Shown: positions 1 to 8,289 of the stretch, in pieces | How the letters are laid out: every line of letters starts with the position of its first letter | How positions within the stretch are numbered: the stretch's first letter is position 1 | Assembly (NCBI RefSeq): GCF_000611645.1 | Contig: NW_014013600.1 | Span: 49,025-60,600, forward strand | Reading direction: 5' to 3' | Source: Monoraphidium neglectum | Taxonomy: Eukaryota; Chlorophyta; Chlorophyceae; Sphaeropleales; Selenastraceae | Length of the DNA: 11,576 nucleotides | Program-made: the position numbers and the translations under genes | The notes under the pieces: model-generated | Told to the model about the DNA's origin: nothing | Seen by the model: the letters and a program-made list of their open reading frames with translations, nothing else | Databases searched by the model: none

Positions 1-380
1 ATGCGCAGGGCCCCGCCTCTGCCGTGCTTAGTTGATTCTTGGCGGCGAGGGGTCTGGAGTGCTCAGCGCCCGCCATTGGTCCCGCAGCAATGAGCACGGC
101 GATGTGCACGGTCGGTTGGTGCCTCACTCTGCGCGGCCATTGCATCTGGGGTGAGCTGTTTGAGCGTGCGGATGATGTCCTTGCGAACTGCGCTTTTTGC
201 TTCTGCGATGTCCGCTGCCGCGTCTGCAGGTGCAGCGCCTGCTGCTTCGGACATCATTCTCACAACGGGCGGCTCGCACCCACGCAGGTGGAGCGGGTGC
301 CGCGAGGTGCTGCGCAGCGTCCAGAACGGCGGTCTCAACGTCTGATATACATTTGGGACCCCAAACGCTTTTCGAAGCAT
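1..380 (-). CDS. Probable 5-formyltetrahydrofolate cyclo-ligase (5-FCL/MTHFS), first exon, partial
   Basis: Enzymes of this family convert 5-formyl-THF to 5,10-methenyl-THF with ATP in one-carbon metabolism; plant forms are mitochondrial. Seen here: an exon from ATG 380-378, or from the paired ATGs at 257-255 and 254-252, to a donor at 128|127 (CAGA|GTGAGG, phase 1). It contains EAKSAVRKDIIRTLKQL then TPDAMAAQ. This matches the usual 5-FCL N-terminus: Ala-Lys, a hydrophobic residue and Arg, an amphipathic helix, Ser/Thr-Pro-Glu/Asp, then Gln-Ser. The donor splits the codon after Gln, so an exon starting GC would restore the Ser. The 41 residues between the two start sites (MLRKAFGVPNVYQTLRPP and onward) are rich in Arg, Ser and Thr with almost no acidic residues, as in a mitochondrial presequence. 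The catalytic and ATP-binding parts lie beyond position 1. A possible acceptor sits near 16-18 but is weak. The family call rests on about 27 residues, so another small enzyme is possible. Confidence 0.55.
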
Positions 381-411
381 AAAAGAGCTTGCCGACGATG
401 CGTGCGTGGTA

Positions 412-419
412 CTGTATAA
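412..419 (-). promoter_or_regulatory. Possible TATA-like element upstream of the 5-FCL-like exon
   Basis: The minus strand reads TTATACAG about 32-39 nt before the upstream ATG (380) and about 160 nt before the ATG pair at 257. If it is a working TATA box, transcription would begin only a few bases before ATG 380. That would favour the downstream ATG pair, or a mixture of two protein forms. This rests on position and A/T content alone. Confidence 0.2.
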
Positions 420-1098
420 GATCAAGTCCGATCGTACGGTACTGTCAGCGTTGCTCTTGAACCCACTCTCAGTGAACAAGACGTAGGTGTTATGGGTGGA
501 CGGATTGAGATGGTTGGATGCAAAGCGCAGGTCGACAAAGCTGTGAGATATTGTACACCACAGTGCACCCCTGCCTGGGTTGACACTGGTGTGCACAATT
601 ATCTCCTCGCCACCATGCTGCCAGGCTGACCTGGCATACGATTCCCACCACAGCCATCGTCAGTACAGCGAGAGCCCCGACACAGGAGGCACTGTGGCGG
701 CCACAACTGGCATCATTGTGAGGGTGGGGCAGAGGCTGGCAGCCAGAACCTGCGATGAGCCCCTGCCGGCCCCGCGCGCCCCGCTGCGGGCGCCGACTAT
801 CAACCCCTCCTCGCCGTATAAGCTCTCCCAAGAAGCCAAGTTACAGCGACAATAGCGTCGAAGCGCCACCCCAGGTCGAGGGTTTTGTCGAGAAGGGCAG
901 GGAGAGAGGCGTTGCGGCCCAGCGAGGCCGCACGCAAAGAACAGCACCAAACCCAAACGGCACGCACGACAGGGCAGAACGCAAGCAACCAAGGTGGCAG
1001 CGCCGGCAGCATTACAGAAAAGACCGCTGGCTGGAAGGCAAAAGAACCTGCCTCACCAACGCCGGGCATGCCGGAATAATCGACGTTAACGCGTACAC

Positions 1099-1129
<31 letters not shown>

Positions 1130-1143
1130 CTCACACACACACA
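1099..1143. repeat. (CA)n dinucleotide microsatellite, interrupted
   Basis: An uninterrupted CA/AC run of about 28 bp (about 1100-1127) is followed by CCCT and a second CA run to about 1143. More CA-rich sequence continues to about 1170. Reading frames across it give alternating Thr-His or Val-Cys, which is typical of noncoding repeat. Confidence 0.95.
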
Positions 1144-2023
1144 TGTGAAACTCACACATGCACACGCACACAAACGTTCACGCTTATCCTTGAAAAACCA
1201 GTGATACCAGTCGAGCAAAAGCCGACCACCGATTGGCGAACCTTGAATGCCACGCCTGCCAGCACGGGCACGCACATGCAACCACCATATGTGGCAGCCC
1301 CTACCGCTCACAGCGCATGCGCAGCGCGGTGCATAGCATATGGGCGTGGCAGCGGCCCAGGTCCAGGCAATAGGCCGGCCCGCTCACCGCACGCGCAGCA
1401 CGCTTGGTCATGCCACCCGGCAGCTGCGGCGGTGGCGCAGCGCCAGACCCGGCGGGGGCAGCAGCAGGGCGCCCGGCGCGCACAAAAAAATCAACCTTTC
1501 ACATGAGAAGGCGGCGGCGAACCCGGCTGGAGCGGCTGCATGTGCGCAAGTGCTGGTGGCGACCTTGAGCAGCAGCGACACGTGCACATAAACGCAGCCA
1601 TTCTCGGAACCAGTGAAGCACGGCCTCTCCCCCCCTGGACCACTGGGAATCTCCTAGGGCACCAAAACAAGCGGCGCGCCATTGAAAAGCAGGGCAAGGA
1701 CTTGCTTGGCGAAGGGTCTGAGAAAATTGTTGTTAGCTGGAGGAATCAAGCAGTCCGCAGGCTGGGGCGCCCGCCAACGCACAGATGGTACCCCAGGCGA
1801 CGGCAGGACACCGTGCCGCCGTGGCCCGCGTGGGCTGGGGTTTCGCGCGTGCCGCGGGCGTGCGGCAGGGCAAGCCCGGCGGGCACGGGCACGGCCGGGG
1901 CTAAGCCCCGGAGCGCGCGGCGGCTGAGAGGTGCGCCCCCGCCGCCGTGCGCTAGTGCGCTCCGGGGCCGGGGCGCGTGGCAGTGCTGAGGCAAAGCGAG
2001 TCGTTTGATGGTAAAATTTGTGG

Positions 2024-2043
2024 GCGCGCGCGGCCGCGCGCGC
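2024..2043. repeat. Perfect 20-bp GC palindrome
   Basis: The 20 bases equal their own reverse complement: alternating GC flanks around a central GCGGCCGC (NotI site). It lies about 150 nt past the stop codon of the CONSTANS-like gene, in its likely 3' UTR. An alternating purine-pyrimidine tract of this kind can form a hairpin or Z-DNA, but no function is shown. Confidence 0.8.
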
Positions 2044-2189
2044 AGCAGCGCCGCTGTCAGGCAGGCGGGCGCTCTGCGCCCTTGTCCCCTTTGCCCCGCG
2101 TTGCGCCGCGCGCGCGTCTGCGTTTCGTGCGGAGGCAGCATTTTGTTCATGATAGCAGGCCGCTCCGCAAGCTCGGGCCGCGGGCCGGG

Positions 2190-2848
2190 CTACGTTTGCC
2201 CGGATGCTGGCAGCGGCCGGCGCGCAGCGTCTGCCGCTGCACCAGGCGCGCCGCGCTCCTCCGCGGCGGCTGGCGGACCCTGCCCCGGCTGCGGCTGCTC
2301 GCGCGCCACACCACCGCCTGGGCGCGCGCCAGGTACGGCCGGGAGCGGTGGTGCAGGTGCGCCCTGCGCCATGATCGACAGCACGTCGACAGGCGCGCCT
2401 GGAGCCGCGGCGACGTGCGGACTGGGATTGCTACCGCTGCTGTGGCTCTGCTCCAGCGAGGGCGTGCCACCGCGCCGCCGCTTGTGGAGACCGCCGGCGC
2501 CCGCAGTCGCGGCCGCAGCCATCGCAGCCGCCACGCTGCCAAGGGGTGCCGACCCAACCAGCAGGGCCGGCACAGCGCCGCCAACTAACACTGGCCCCGC
2601 CGCGCCGGCCGCTCCCCGCGCTCCGCCATCGCCAGCCCCGCCCCCGCTGCCTGGAGGGACGTGGACAGCAGCCACGGCTTTGGCAGCTGCAGCGGCAGCG
2701 GCCAGCGCGGCAGATGCCGCCGCGGCAGCTTCCAGCATCTCAATCTCGTGATCGCTGCCCTGCCCGTCCGCCTCCCGCTCGGCATCTGTCATATCATGAT
2801 CAGCGCCCTCCGCATCCGCTGCAGCCGCCGCAGGGGCATCGCCCGCCA
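2190..2848 (-). other. Exon 6, C-terminal extension after the CCT domain
   Basis: Joined in phase 1 to exon 5 (GCAG|GTGCGC to TGTGCAG|TGGCG), this exon adds 218 residues. An acidic stretch comes first (DHDMTDAEREADGQGSDHE), then Ala, Gly and Pro-rich sequence containing HKRRRGG, a possible second nuclear localisation signal. In most CONSTANS-like proteins the CCT lies near the C-terminus, so such a tail is unusual. The exact phase match supports the splice, but a different 3' end cannot be excluded. Confidence 0.6.
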
Positions 2849-3551
2849 CTGCACAAGGCGAGAAGTGGGCAGCACAGCGCATATTTAGGCAAAGGGTTGC
2901 TTGTGGCCAGGGCCACCTGTATGACATCATGCACCGTCACGTCTTGCCCCGAGCTTCGCTGCACCGAACCACCCCTCCGCCGGCCCCAGTGCCGAGGCGC
3001 ACCTGCGGGCCGGTCCGCCTTGGCGAAGCGCCCCTTGATCCGCTGCCGCTGGTGCGCGCACGTCTGCCGGTGCTCGTAGCGGACCTAAGTTGCGGCACGG
3101 GGAAGGTTAAAAGGCGCTCAGCATGGCTAGCACGGCTTGCTTACAAGGCAAGGCCGGGCACGTGTGCATGAAACAGCATCAATGGGGTCGGCACGAGCCA
3201 TCAAAAGAGGGACTCAAGGTGGGTGCTTTCGGAGTTCGCACCAACAGGGCGCACACTGCCTGGGGGCTGCCGCCACGTGCTCCGAGTGGCGGCCCCGGCG
3301 TGCCGGGCGCCCCGCGCGCAGCACACCTGGTTATCAAAGTGGCGGGTCTTGCGCTTCCGCCGGTAGCGTGTGAGCGCCTCCTCCCTGTCGTGGCTGCTGT
3401 CTGGCCCCCCGCTGGGGCCGCCGTTGCTGAACCCGCCGCTGCTGCGCGGCGGCGCGTGGGCGCGCACATGGTGCTGCTGCTGGTGCTGGTGCTGCTGCTG
3501 TTGCTGGTTGGGGTGGGGCTGCTGCGGCAGCTGGTGCTGCGAGGGGTAAGG

Positions 3552-3587
<36 letters not shown>

Positions 3588-3933
3588 ATGCCGCTGCTGC
3601 GCGGCGGCGGCGGCCGGGCCAAGGAACAGGAGCGACGGCGGCGCGACACCGCACGCGGCGGCCACCGCAGCGGCAGCGGCAGCGCCCGCAGCGACGGCGG
3701 CGGGGTGGTGCCCCAACGGCATGCCGGGCGCACCGCCTGTCTCCGCCGTCGTGCTGCTGTGCCCCGGCTGCTGGTGAGGCATCGGCGGCAGCTGCAGCCC
3801 CAACGGCCCCATGCCCTGCGGCAGCGGCCCTCGTGGCCATGGGAACGCCATGCCTGGTGGCGGGAACCCCACGCCCCCCGGCACGAATGGGCCACCGAGG
3901 CCGGCAAGGCCTGGCAGCATGTGGTGGTGGGGG

Positions 3934-3987
<54 letters not shown>

Positions 3988-4684
3988 TGCTGCTGCGGGG
4001 GCGCCCCTGCGCTGGCTGTGGCGCCGCTCGTCGCAGGCCGCGCTGCACCCTGATGTGGGTGCGGTCGGGGCGGCAGCGCCTGCTGCGGCGCCGGCTGCTG
4101 CTGCTGCTGCTGCTGCTGTGCTGCGGCGCCTTGTGCCCCGCTGTTCTGCTGCTGCCAGTGCGTCGCAATCGCGACCATCAGGATGCCCTGCAGTGGCATG
4201 GGCAGCCCCAGCAGCACCTGCTGCATAATCACTGGAGGGAGGCTCGCCAGCGCGCCCGCGGTGATCTCCAAGTGGCCGGCCTGCAGCGCCTGGATGACCG
4301 CCAGCTGCATAAACGCCGGCGGCGGCGGCATGCCCCCGCCGGGTCCGTTGCCAAACGCGGCGCCAAACAACACCTGCGCGCCAGGCGGCGGCGCGAACGG
4401 CGGCTGTAGCTGCGGCGGGGGCAGCGGTGGCGCGGCGGCCGGCGCCGACGCGGAGAGCGAGGCGGGCACCGGCAGCACCGGCGCAGGGGGTGGCGGGGCC
4501 GCCCCCGCGCCGCCCATGGCAATCGAGGGCGGGGGGCCCATAGCGCGCGCCGCGGCTCCTGTGCCTGCCGACAGCCGGCGTCCGCCAACGCCAGCGACAG
4601 GCGGGGGCATGGATCCTTCCTGACTGCTGGTGCGGCTGGCCTGCCGGTGCAGGTTGCCCTGAGGATGTGGGGCGGGCTGTGGCG

Positions 4685-4721
<37 letters not shown>

Positions 4722-4989
4722 GGCTGCCTGCGTGCGTGGCGTGGGTGCGGCAGCACCTGCTGGCGGCATGCCGCTGCTGTCGGCGGATGCAGCCGGCATG
4801 GCTGGGTAGCCAGCTGCTGCTGCTGCTGCTGCTGCCGTTGCTGCTGCTACTGCCGGCTGCGGGGGACCCGGTCCGTGGAACCCGCCAAGCATCAACTGCA
4901 CGTGAGGGAGCAGCCCAGGTGGAGGCGCTGTGCGAGGCGCTGCGCCGCCTGACAGCACCGCGACCGCTGCAGCGGCTGCTGCCGCGTCT

Positions 4990-5028
<39 letters not shown>

Positions 5029-5917
5029 AGGCTTGCCGCGTGCATTAGGGGGTTGAAGCCTGCCCCGCCAAACTCTGGGGGAACCCCAAATGGTGGCGGC
5101 GGGCCAAAGGGGTGCTGCCACGGCAGCCACGCGGGTCTGGGCCCAAATATACCCCCTGGCAGGGCCGCACCCATGGAGGCAGGGCCAGGCGGCCCCATCG
5201 TGCCCGCCTGCATGAATGCGGAAGGCCAGAACGGCTGCGGCGGGGGGCCGCCTTGGGCCGTGGCTGCATTGCCAGGGGCTGCTGCTGTGGCCGGCTGCTG
5301 GCCAAGCTGATGGTGGCCCTCTTGCAGCGGAGGCTGCTCCCAAAATACTTGTGGGCGCATCTCTGGCGGTGGCTGCTGCTGCTGCTGCTGTTGTGGGAGT
5401 GGCGGTTGCTGTTGCTGCTGCTGCCGCTGCTGCTGCAGCGGCTGCTGCTGCTGCAGTTGCGGCCGCTGCGGTTGTGGCGGCAGCTGTTGACTGTGCCGTT
5501 GTGGGTGACCAGTGACAGCAGGCTCAATCGGCGATGCGAGCGTGCTGTCATGCGCCTGCTTCCCACAGCTGCTTGCCCTCACAAGCTGCGCATGTGCCTC
5601 TGCAGCAGCCGTCGCTGCGGGTGCCGCGGCGATAGCTGCAGTGTGCGTGGTTTTATGCAAAGGCCCCTGACCTGCGGATTCCAGGCCCGAGAGCGCGCCT
5701 GCAGCCCCACTGCAGTCGCGAAGCACACGCTCCTGGAGCCCCTGCGGCCCCCCAGTCCGCCCGCCGTTGCCTTCACTGGCCGGTATGCACGCAGCGCCAT
5801 CGCCGTCGCCCTCCCCAGCGCCGCCGCTAGCCCACTCAGGCGCCGAGCTGCTGGGCGCCACACACATGTGCCCAGGCCCCAGCTGCTGCATCGATCCCGC
5901 ATGCTGCTGTCGTCGCG

Positions 5918-5948
<31 letters not shown>

Positions 5949-6139
5949 ATGCTGCTGCTGCTGCTGCTGTGGCAGCGACGAATTTTGCGCTTCCGCAGTA
6001 CCCAGTGCTAGAGGCCTCAACAGCGCGGGCGCCCCCTCCATATTTGCCACTGCCGCAGCTGCAGCAGCAGTTGAATCAGGAAGCAGCTGCCTTGTGGGCC
6101 TGCCCTGGCTGGCCTGCTGCTGCGTCTGCGGCTGATGTG

Positions 6140-6171
<32 letters not shown>

Positions 6172-7506
6172 GCCCGCTGCTGCTGCGCCGACAGCGGCAG
6201 CTGGCGTGCGCCTGGTTCAGGGCTGGGAGCGCCATTGGCAGCACCGACCACCACCCTGCCACCACTGCCGGCATCCAGCCCCTGTGCCTGCCACCAAAGG
6301 CGTAGGTGAGTGATTTCATCAGTGGCTCGCATCAACAGCCAAGCCTCAGTGGCTCAGTCTTCGCCTGCTCGCAACAAATTGCACGGACACCACGAATTCA
6401 CACCTGCCCCCTCCAGACCGAAGCACAGCTCTCCCATCCTCAAGCTAGCGCACCTGCAACCACTGCGGCTGGTCTGTAGCTGCGCCCGCTGACGGGTCCC
6501 ACAGCAGGTCGTCAAAGCTGCCAAGGGGTGCGCCGCCGACCAATGGGTCCGCCTCTGCGCCCCAGTTGGCAAACAGCGTATCGAAGATGTCGGCATCCGC
6601 GCGGCTGCTGCCCGCCGCAAAAGCTTCTTTGCCCGGTGTCCTGCTGCGCCCCAGCGCGCCTGGGGGCGTTTTGAGAGGGAAGGCAGGGGGGGTGTATACT
6701 GATCGCATTCTTTTCCCTTCACAGGACAGCCATGCACAATACGGCAGCACCCGCAGTTCACCATGCCAGCGGGTCACCCTTGTCGGCCCGCATGCGCACA
6801 CTACAAAGCCCCACCTGCCATCAAGAGCCTGCCGCCAGCAGCACCTTGGGCCGTGGCGCCCTCAGTCGTCGCGGCGGCGTCGCTTGGGGGTGAGGGCGGC
6901 TTGCGGGCTTCGCTTCTGTCTGGCGCCACCTTGACTTCCCCACCGACTGGCTTGTCCCCCGCTGCGTTCTCTGCCTCGTAGCACCTTGTCTCCGCCGTCT
7001 CGCGCCGGTGCAACTGCTCGCGGTGTTGCACATGCGCGTGCTGACGCGCTGCAACGGCTTGCCGCTTAGACCGGGACCCTGGCGACGCCACCACCTCGTC
7101 CTGCTCCGGGTACCGAGGGCCTCCATCCTCGCCATGCGTCGGACCCCCAGCACGTGGCCTCTGAGGCGCCTGGGAAGCATGGACAGGAGATCATTTGACA
7201 AGTCTTGCCAGCCGCAGGGGCCCGCAAACCGAAAATAACAAACGGCAATCAAAAGCCTATGGATGCGTGCAGCCCACCGAGCCGGCCGCGGAGCAGGCCC
7301 TTGTGCACACCAAGCCGACCAAAGCTGCCCCCACTCGCCTGAACCCGTGCGCGCTCGTGCTTCAGAAGAATCTTGTTTGCCGTGTGAACCTGCCTATCGC
7401 AGGCCTCACACAGGCTCGCCGGGCACCGACTGCAGTGCCAGAGCGCCCCCTCCTCGCTGATGGCGCCGCATAGCTCGCAACATGGACTCTCAGCGACATC
7501 TTCCAT
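2190..7506 (-). CDS. CONSTANS-like B-box/CCT transcription factor, very large and polyglutamine-rich
   Basis: Six exons on the minus strand: 7506-7339, 7169-6815, 6659-6454, 6287-3327, 3084-3003 and 2848-2190 (stop TAG 2192-2190). They total 4431 nt and encode 1476 residues. Phases join exactly (0, 1, 0, 0, 1), every upstream exon ends in CAG, and introns are 169, 155, 166, 242 and 154 nt. Domains: B-box zinc finger 10-55; acidic/aromatic segment about 196-230; Gln/Pro/Ala-rich region about 244-1200 with many polyQ runs; CCT domain 1211-1253; acidic patch about 1262-1300; Ala/Pro-rich tail with a KRRR basic cluster. The start codon has a good context (CAGCCCATGG) and an in-frame stop upstream. 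B-box plus CCT defines CONSTANS-like nuclear regulators. In plants the CCT binds DNA with NF-Y subunits, and the Chlamydomonas homologue links day length to starch and cell cycle. This protein is several times the usual 350-450 residues and has one B-box rather than the common two. Most uncertain are the first intron and the C-terminal exon. Confidence 0.8.
3016..3386 (-). other. CCT domain split by an intron (3326-3085)
   Basis: Exon 4 ends with REEALTRYRRKRKTRHFDNQ. Exon 5 opens with VRYEHRQTCAHQRQRIKGRF then AKA. Joined, they give the full 43-residue CCT length with its landmarks: RYRxKRKxRxF, the I/VRY step, and RxRxKGRFAK. The join is phase 0 at CAG|GTGTGC and CTTAG|GTC. The basic N-half usually acts as nuclear localisation signal and the C-half contacts NF-Y partners and DNA. 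Recovering the C-half in another frame 242 bases away is the strongest support for the gene model. Confidence 0.95.
3554..3587 (-). repeat. CAG repeat, polyQ of about 11
   Basis: A pure CTG run on the plus strand reads as polyglutamine, flanked by His on both sides, at about residues 1144-1155. It is the last long polyQ tract before the CCT domain. Confidence 0.9.
3934..3996 (-). repeat. CAG repeat, longest polyQ tract (about 20)
   Basis: About 62 bases of CTG on the plus strand with one TTG (CAA) interruption encode about 20 glutamines near residues 1007-1028, followed by HPHHH. The pure part is long enough to be length-variable. Confidence 0.9.
4094..4119 (-). repeat. CAG repeat, polyQ of about 8
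   Basis: A pure CTG run on the plus strand gives about eight glutamines near residues 967-974, next to an Ala-rich segment. Confidence 0.85.
4686..4720 (-). repeat. CAG repeat, polyQ of about 12
   Basis: A CTG run with one TTG codon near its edge encodes about 12 glutamines around residues 766-778, followed by Pro-rich sequence. Confidence 0.9.
4990..5028 (-). repeat. CAG repeat, polyQ of about 13
   Basis: A CTG run ending in one TTG (CAA) encodes about 13 glutamines near residues 663-676, then an Asp and a polyalanine stretch. Confidence 0.9.
5371..5460 (-). repeat. Composite CAG/CAA repeat, interrupted polyQ
   Basis: Several short glutamine runs of 3-7 are broken by Pro, Leu and Arg, with both CAG and CAA codons. 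This looks like an older, more decayed repeat than the pure tracts elsewhere in the exon. Confidence 0.85.
5918..5969 (-). repeat. CAG repeat, two polyQ runs with a His break
   Basis: Two glutamine runs of about 6 and 10 are separated by one His codon (ATG on the plus strand), near residues 350-367. Confidence 0.9.
6140..6171 (-). repeat. CAG repeat, polyQ of about 10
   Basis: The first long polyQ run of exon 4, near residues 283-293, bordered by Ala-His on its C-side and by Gln-Arg-Ala on its N-side. Confidence 0.9.
6454..6659 (-). other. Exon 3, acidic/aromatic segment of the CONSTANS-like protein
   Basis: This 206-nt exon encodes residues 175-243. Its core DADIFDTLFANWG and, about ten residues on, SFDDLLWD mixes acidic residues with bulky hydrophobic ones (I, F, L, W). 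It is flanked by low-complexity sequence on both sides, so it stands out as a real motif. The pattern resembles short acidic activation domains or a docking peptide; that role is inferred from composition only. The acceptor CCCCCAG (phase 1) and donor CAG|GTGCGC (phase 0) are clear. Confidence 0.7.
7170..7338 (-). other. Intron 1, probable GC-AG intron
   Basis: The best donor after the B-box is CAG|GCGAGT (exon end 7339), a GC donor that otherwise fits the consensus. The acceptor is a pyrimidine-rich stretch ending CCCAG at 7170. Both edges are phase 0 and the length (169 nt) fits the other introns. The only phase-0 GT donor nearby (GGT|GTGCAC, exon end 7309) fits the consensus poorly and would add ten residues. 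Phase-1 GT donors exist but lack a good acceptor. Confidence 0.55.
7342..7479 (-). other. B-box zinc finger (residues about 10-55)
   Basis: Residues C10-x2-C13, C25-x2-C28, C33-x2-C36-D37, H41 and H50 form the zinc-binding pattern. The block LCEACDRQVHTANKILLKH follows the plant CONSTANS B-box consensus (LCxxCDxxVHxANxLxxRH). Two departures: the residue normally Asp in the CxxDxA part is Cys (C28), and the spacing from C13 to C25 is 11 residues rather than about 8. B-boxes mediate protein-protein contacts, for example oligomerisation and ubiquitin-ligase binding. No second B-box was found in exon 2. Confidence 0.9.
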
Positions 7507-7584
7507 GGGCTGCCAGACCCGCCTCCGTCTGGGAGTGCGGAGTGTCAGTGTCGTGCCGAGTAGCAGTCCTTACGCCTCATCGTA

Positions 7585-8282
7585 TCAGGTTGTTTGCCAT
7601 TGATCGTGTATATTAGAGACACTTTGCTTTGATTAGCATGGCCCCAGCCCGTGGCGGCAGTGAAGCCCTGTGCCTGAGTGCCAGAATCCCGCCTGCGCAA
7701 ATATCCAAGACGTGGAGGCACACGCGGTCGCGCGCACCCAGCCCCGGCGCCACCCCAGCCAGGTCAGGCCTACTCAGACCCTGCAGGTCATCGCGCACAT
7801 AAAGATTCAAGGTCCGTGGCAAATCCTGCCGTCGCTTCACAGACCGGTGCCCCACTGCTGTCACAGCCACTCATGCGAAGCTGCTCATGTAGGATATGGA
7901 CAGCTGTCTGGTTGCGCGTGAGTACAGGCGCAGGCAGCTGATGCTCACACCACATCTGTTGCCAACCGCAGCCCCACCAGTAGCACCAGCAGCCGTACGG
8001 CGGTGGGAGATGAGGCACAGCCGCCGCTGGGCGGGGCAAACCCCCGCTTGATTGGTTGCTGGGCACGGAGCAAACCTGCAGACCTCTGTACACTGGCCAC
8101 CCTGGCCCTCAGCCGCAACTCTAGCCACCCCTTGAGAGCAAGCTAATGTGCATTTCACAGCCGACAGGTTCTGCAGCGAGCTCAACCCGGTCGCGTCAGC
8201 AACATTGGGACCCTCTCAGGCAGAGGGTCATTGCCACACTAGGCTGCCTTGCACATGTTTACAAGACTCGTTAGACGTGATG
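7585..8282. repeat. Tandem duplication, half A, copy 1
   Basis: This stretch matches 9647-10357 at about 97% by eye. Indels between the copies include an 8/15-base replacement (about 7765, and 9824-9838) and an extra GCAGAG hexamer in copy 2. These are mostly not multiples of three, so no reading frame across the unit is conserved. The match starts at TCAGGTTG, 78 bp upstream of the CONSTANS-like ATG, and ends at GACGTGATG. No domain is recognisable in any frame. Confidence 0.95.
7608..7615 (-). promoter_or_regulatory. Possible TATA-like element for the CONSTANS-like gene
   Basis: The minus strand reads TAATATAC about 102-109 nt before the start codon, which would allow a 5' leader of roughly 75 nt. 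It lies within the first copy of the tandem repeat; the second copy carries TGATATAC at the matching place (9670-9677). The call rests on position and composition only. Confidence 0.25.
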
Positions 8283-8283
8283 G

Positions 8284-8289
8284 CTTGCA
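8284..8289. repeat. Target site duplication, left copy (CTTGCA)
   Basis: CTTGCA here and at 9190-9195 bracket the LINE fragment. The uninterrupted second unit has a single CTTGCA at the same place (10360-10365), which identifies this as the duplicated insertion target. Confidence 0.7.

Larger units (their letters stand above)
381..2189. other. Intergenic or untranslated stretch between the two genes
   Basis: No reading frame here shows a recognisable domain or convincing codon pattern. The stretch should hold the 3' UTR of the CONSTANS-like gene and the promoter and 5' leader of the 5-FCL-like gene, both on the minus strand. TGTAA (the green-algal poly(A) signal) on the minus strand occurs at 1016-1012 and 845-841. 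If either is used for the CONSTANS-like transcript, its 3' UTR would exceed 1.1 kb; no closer copy was found. A (CA)n microsatellite and a GC palindrome are listed separately. Confidence 0.5.

Noticed and set aside
381..596. Upstream extension of the 5-FCL-like exon to 596
   Set aside because: The frame is open but its composition does not look coding, and a TATA-like element at 412-419 lies inside it.
755..1204. Frames across the (CA)n microsatellite, both strands
   Set aside because: They are built from Thr-His or Cys-Val dipeptide repeats and have no flanking domain.
2005..2751. Plus-strand 248-residue Ala/Pro/Gly-rich frame
   Set aside because: It lies opposite exon 6 and its composition comes from high GC; exon 6 is tied to the CCT domain by splice phase.
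3811..4053. Plus-strand polycysteine frame resembling a Cys-rich peptide
   Set aside because: It is a TGC reading of the CTG repeat, with no other coding signal.
3123..4409. Plus-strand frame of 428 residues with long polyleucine runs
   Set aside because: It is the antisense reading of the CAG repeats in exon 4 (CTG gives Leu). No domain is present, while the minus strand holds the CCT domain.
3334..5343. Minus-strand frame of 669 residues rich in Ala, and a similar Ser-rich frame
   Set aside because: These are out-of-frame readings (GCA, AGC) of the same repeats; neither joins the CCT or B-box exons in phase.
3475..6190. CRISPR-like array of short repeats
   Set aside because: The repeats are CTG trinucleotides in frame with a coding exon, with no regular spacers.
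7613..7870. Minus-strand ORFs in half A (7613-7870, 9613-9939, 7871-8185, 9940-10254) as a duplicated gene
   Set aside because: Indels that are not multiples of three separate the copies, no domain is recognisable, and the 7613 and 9613 frames diverge after the indel.
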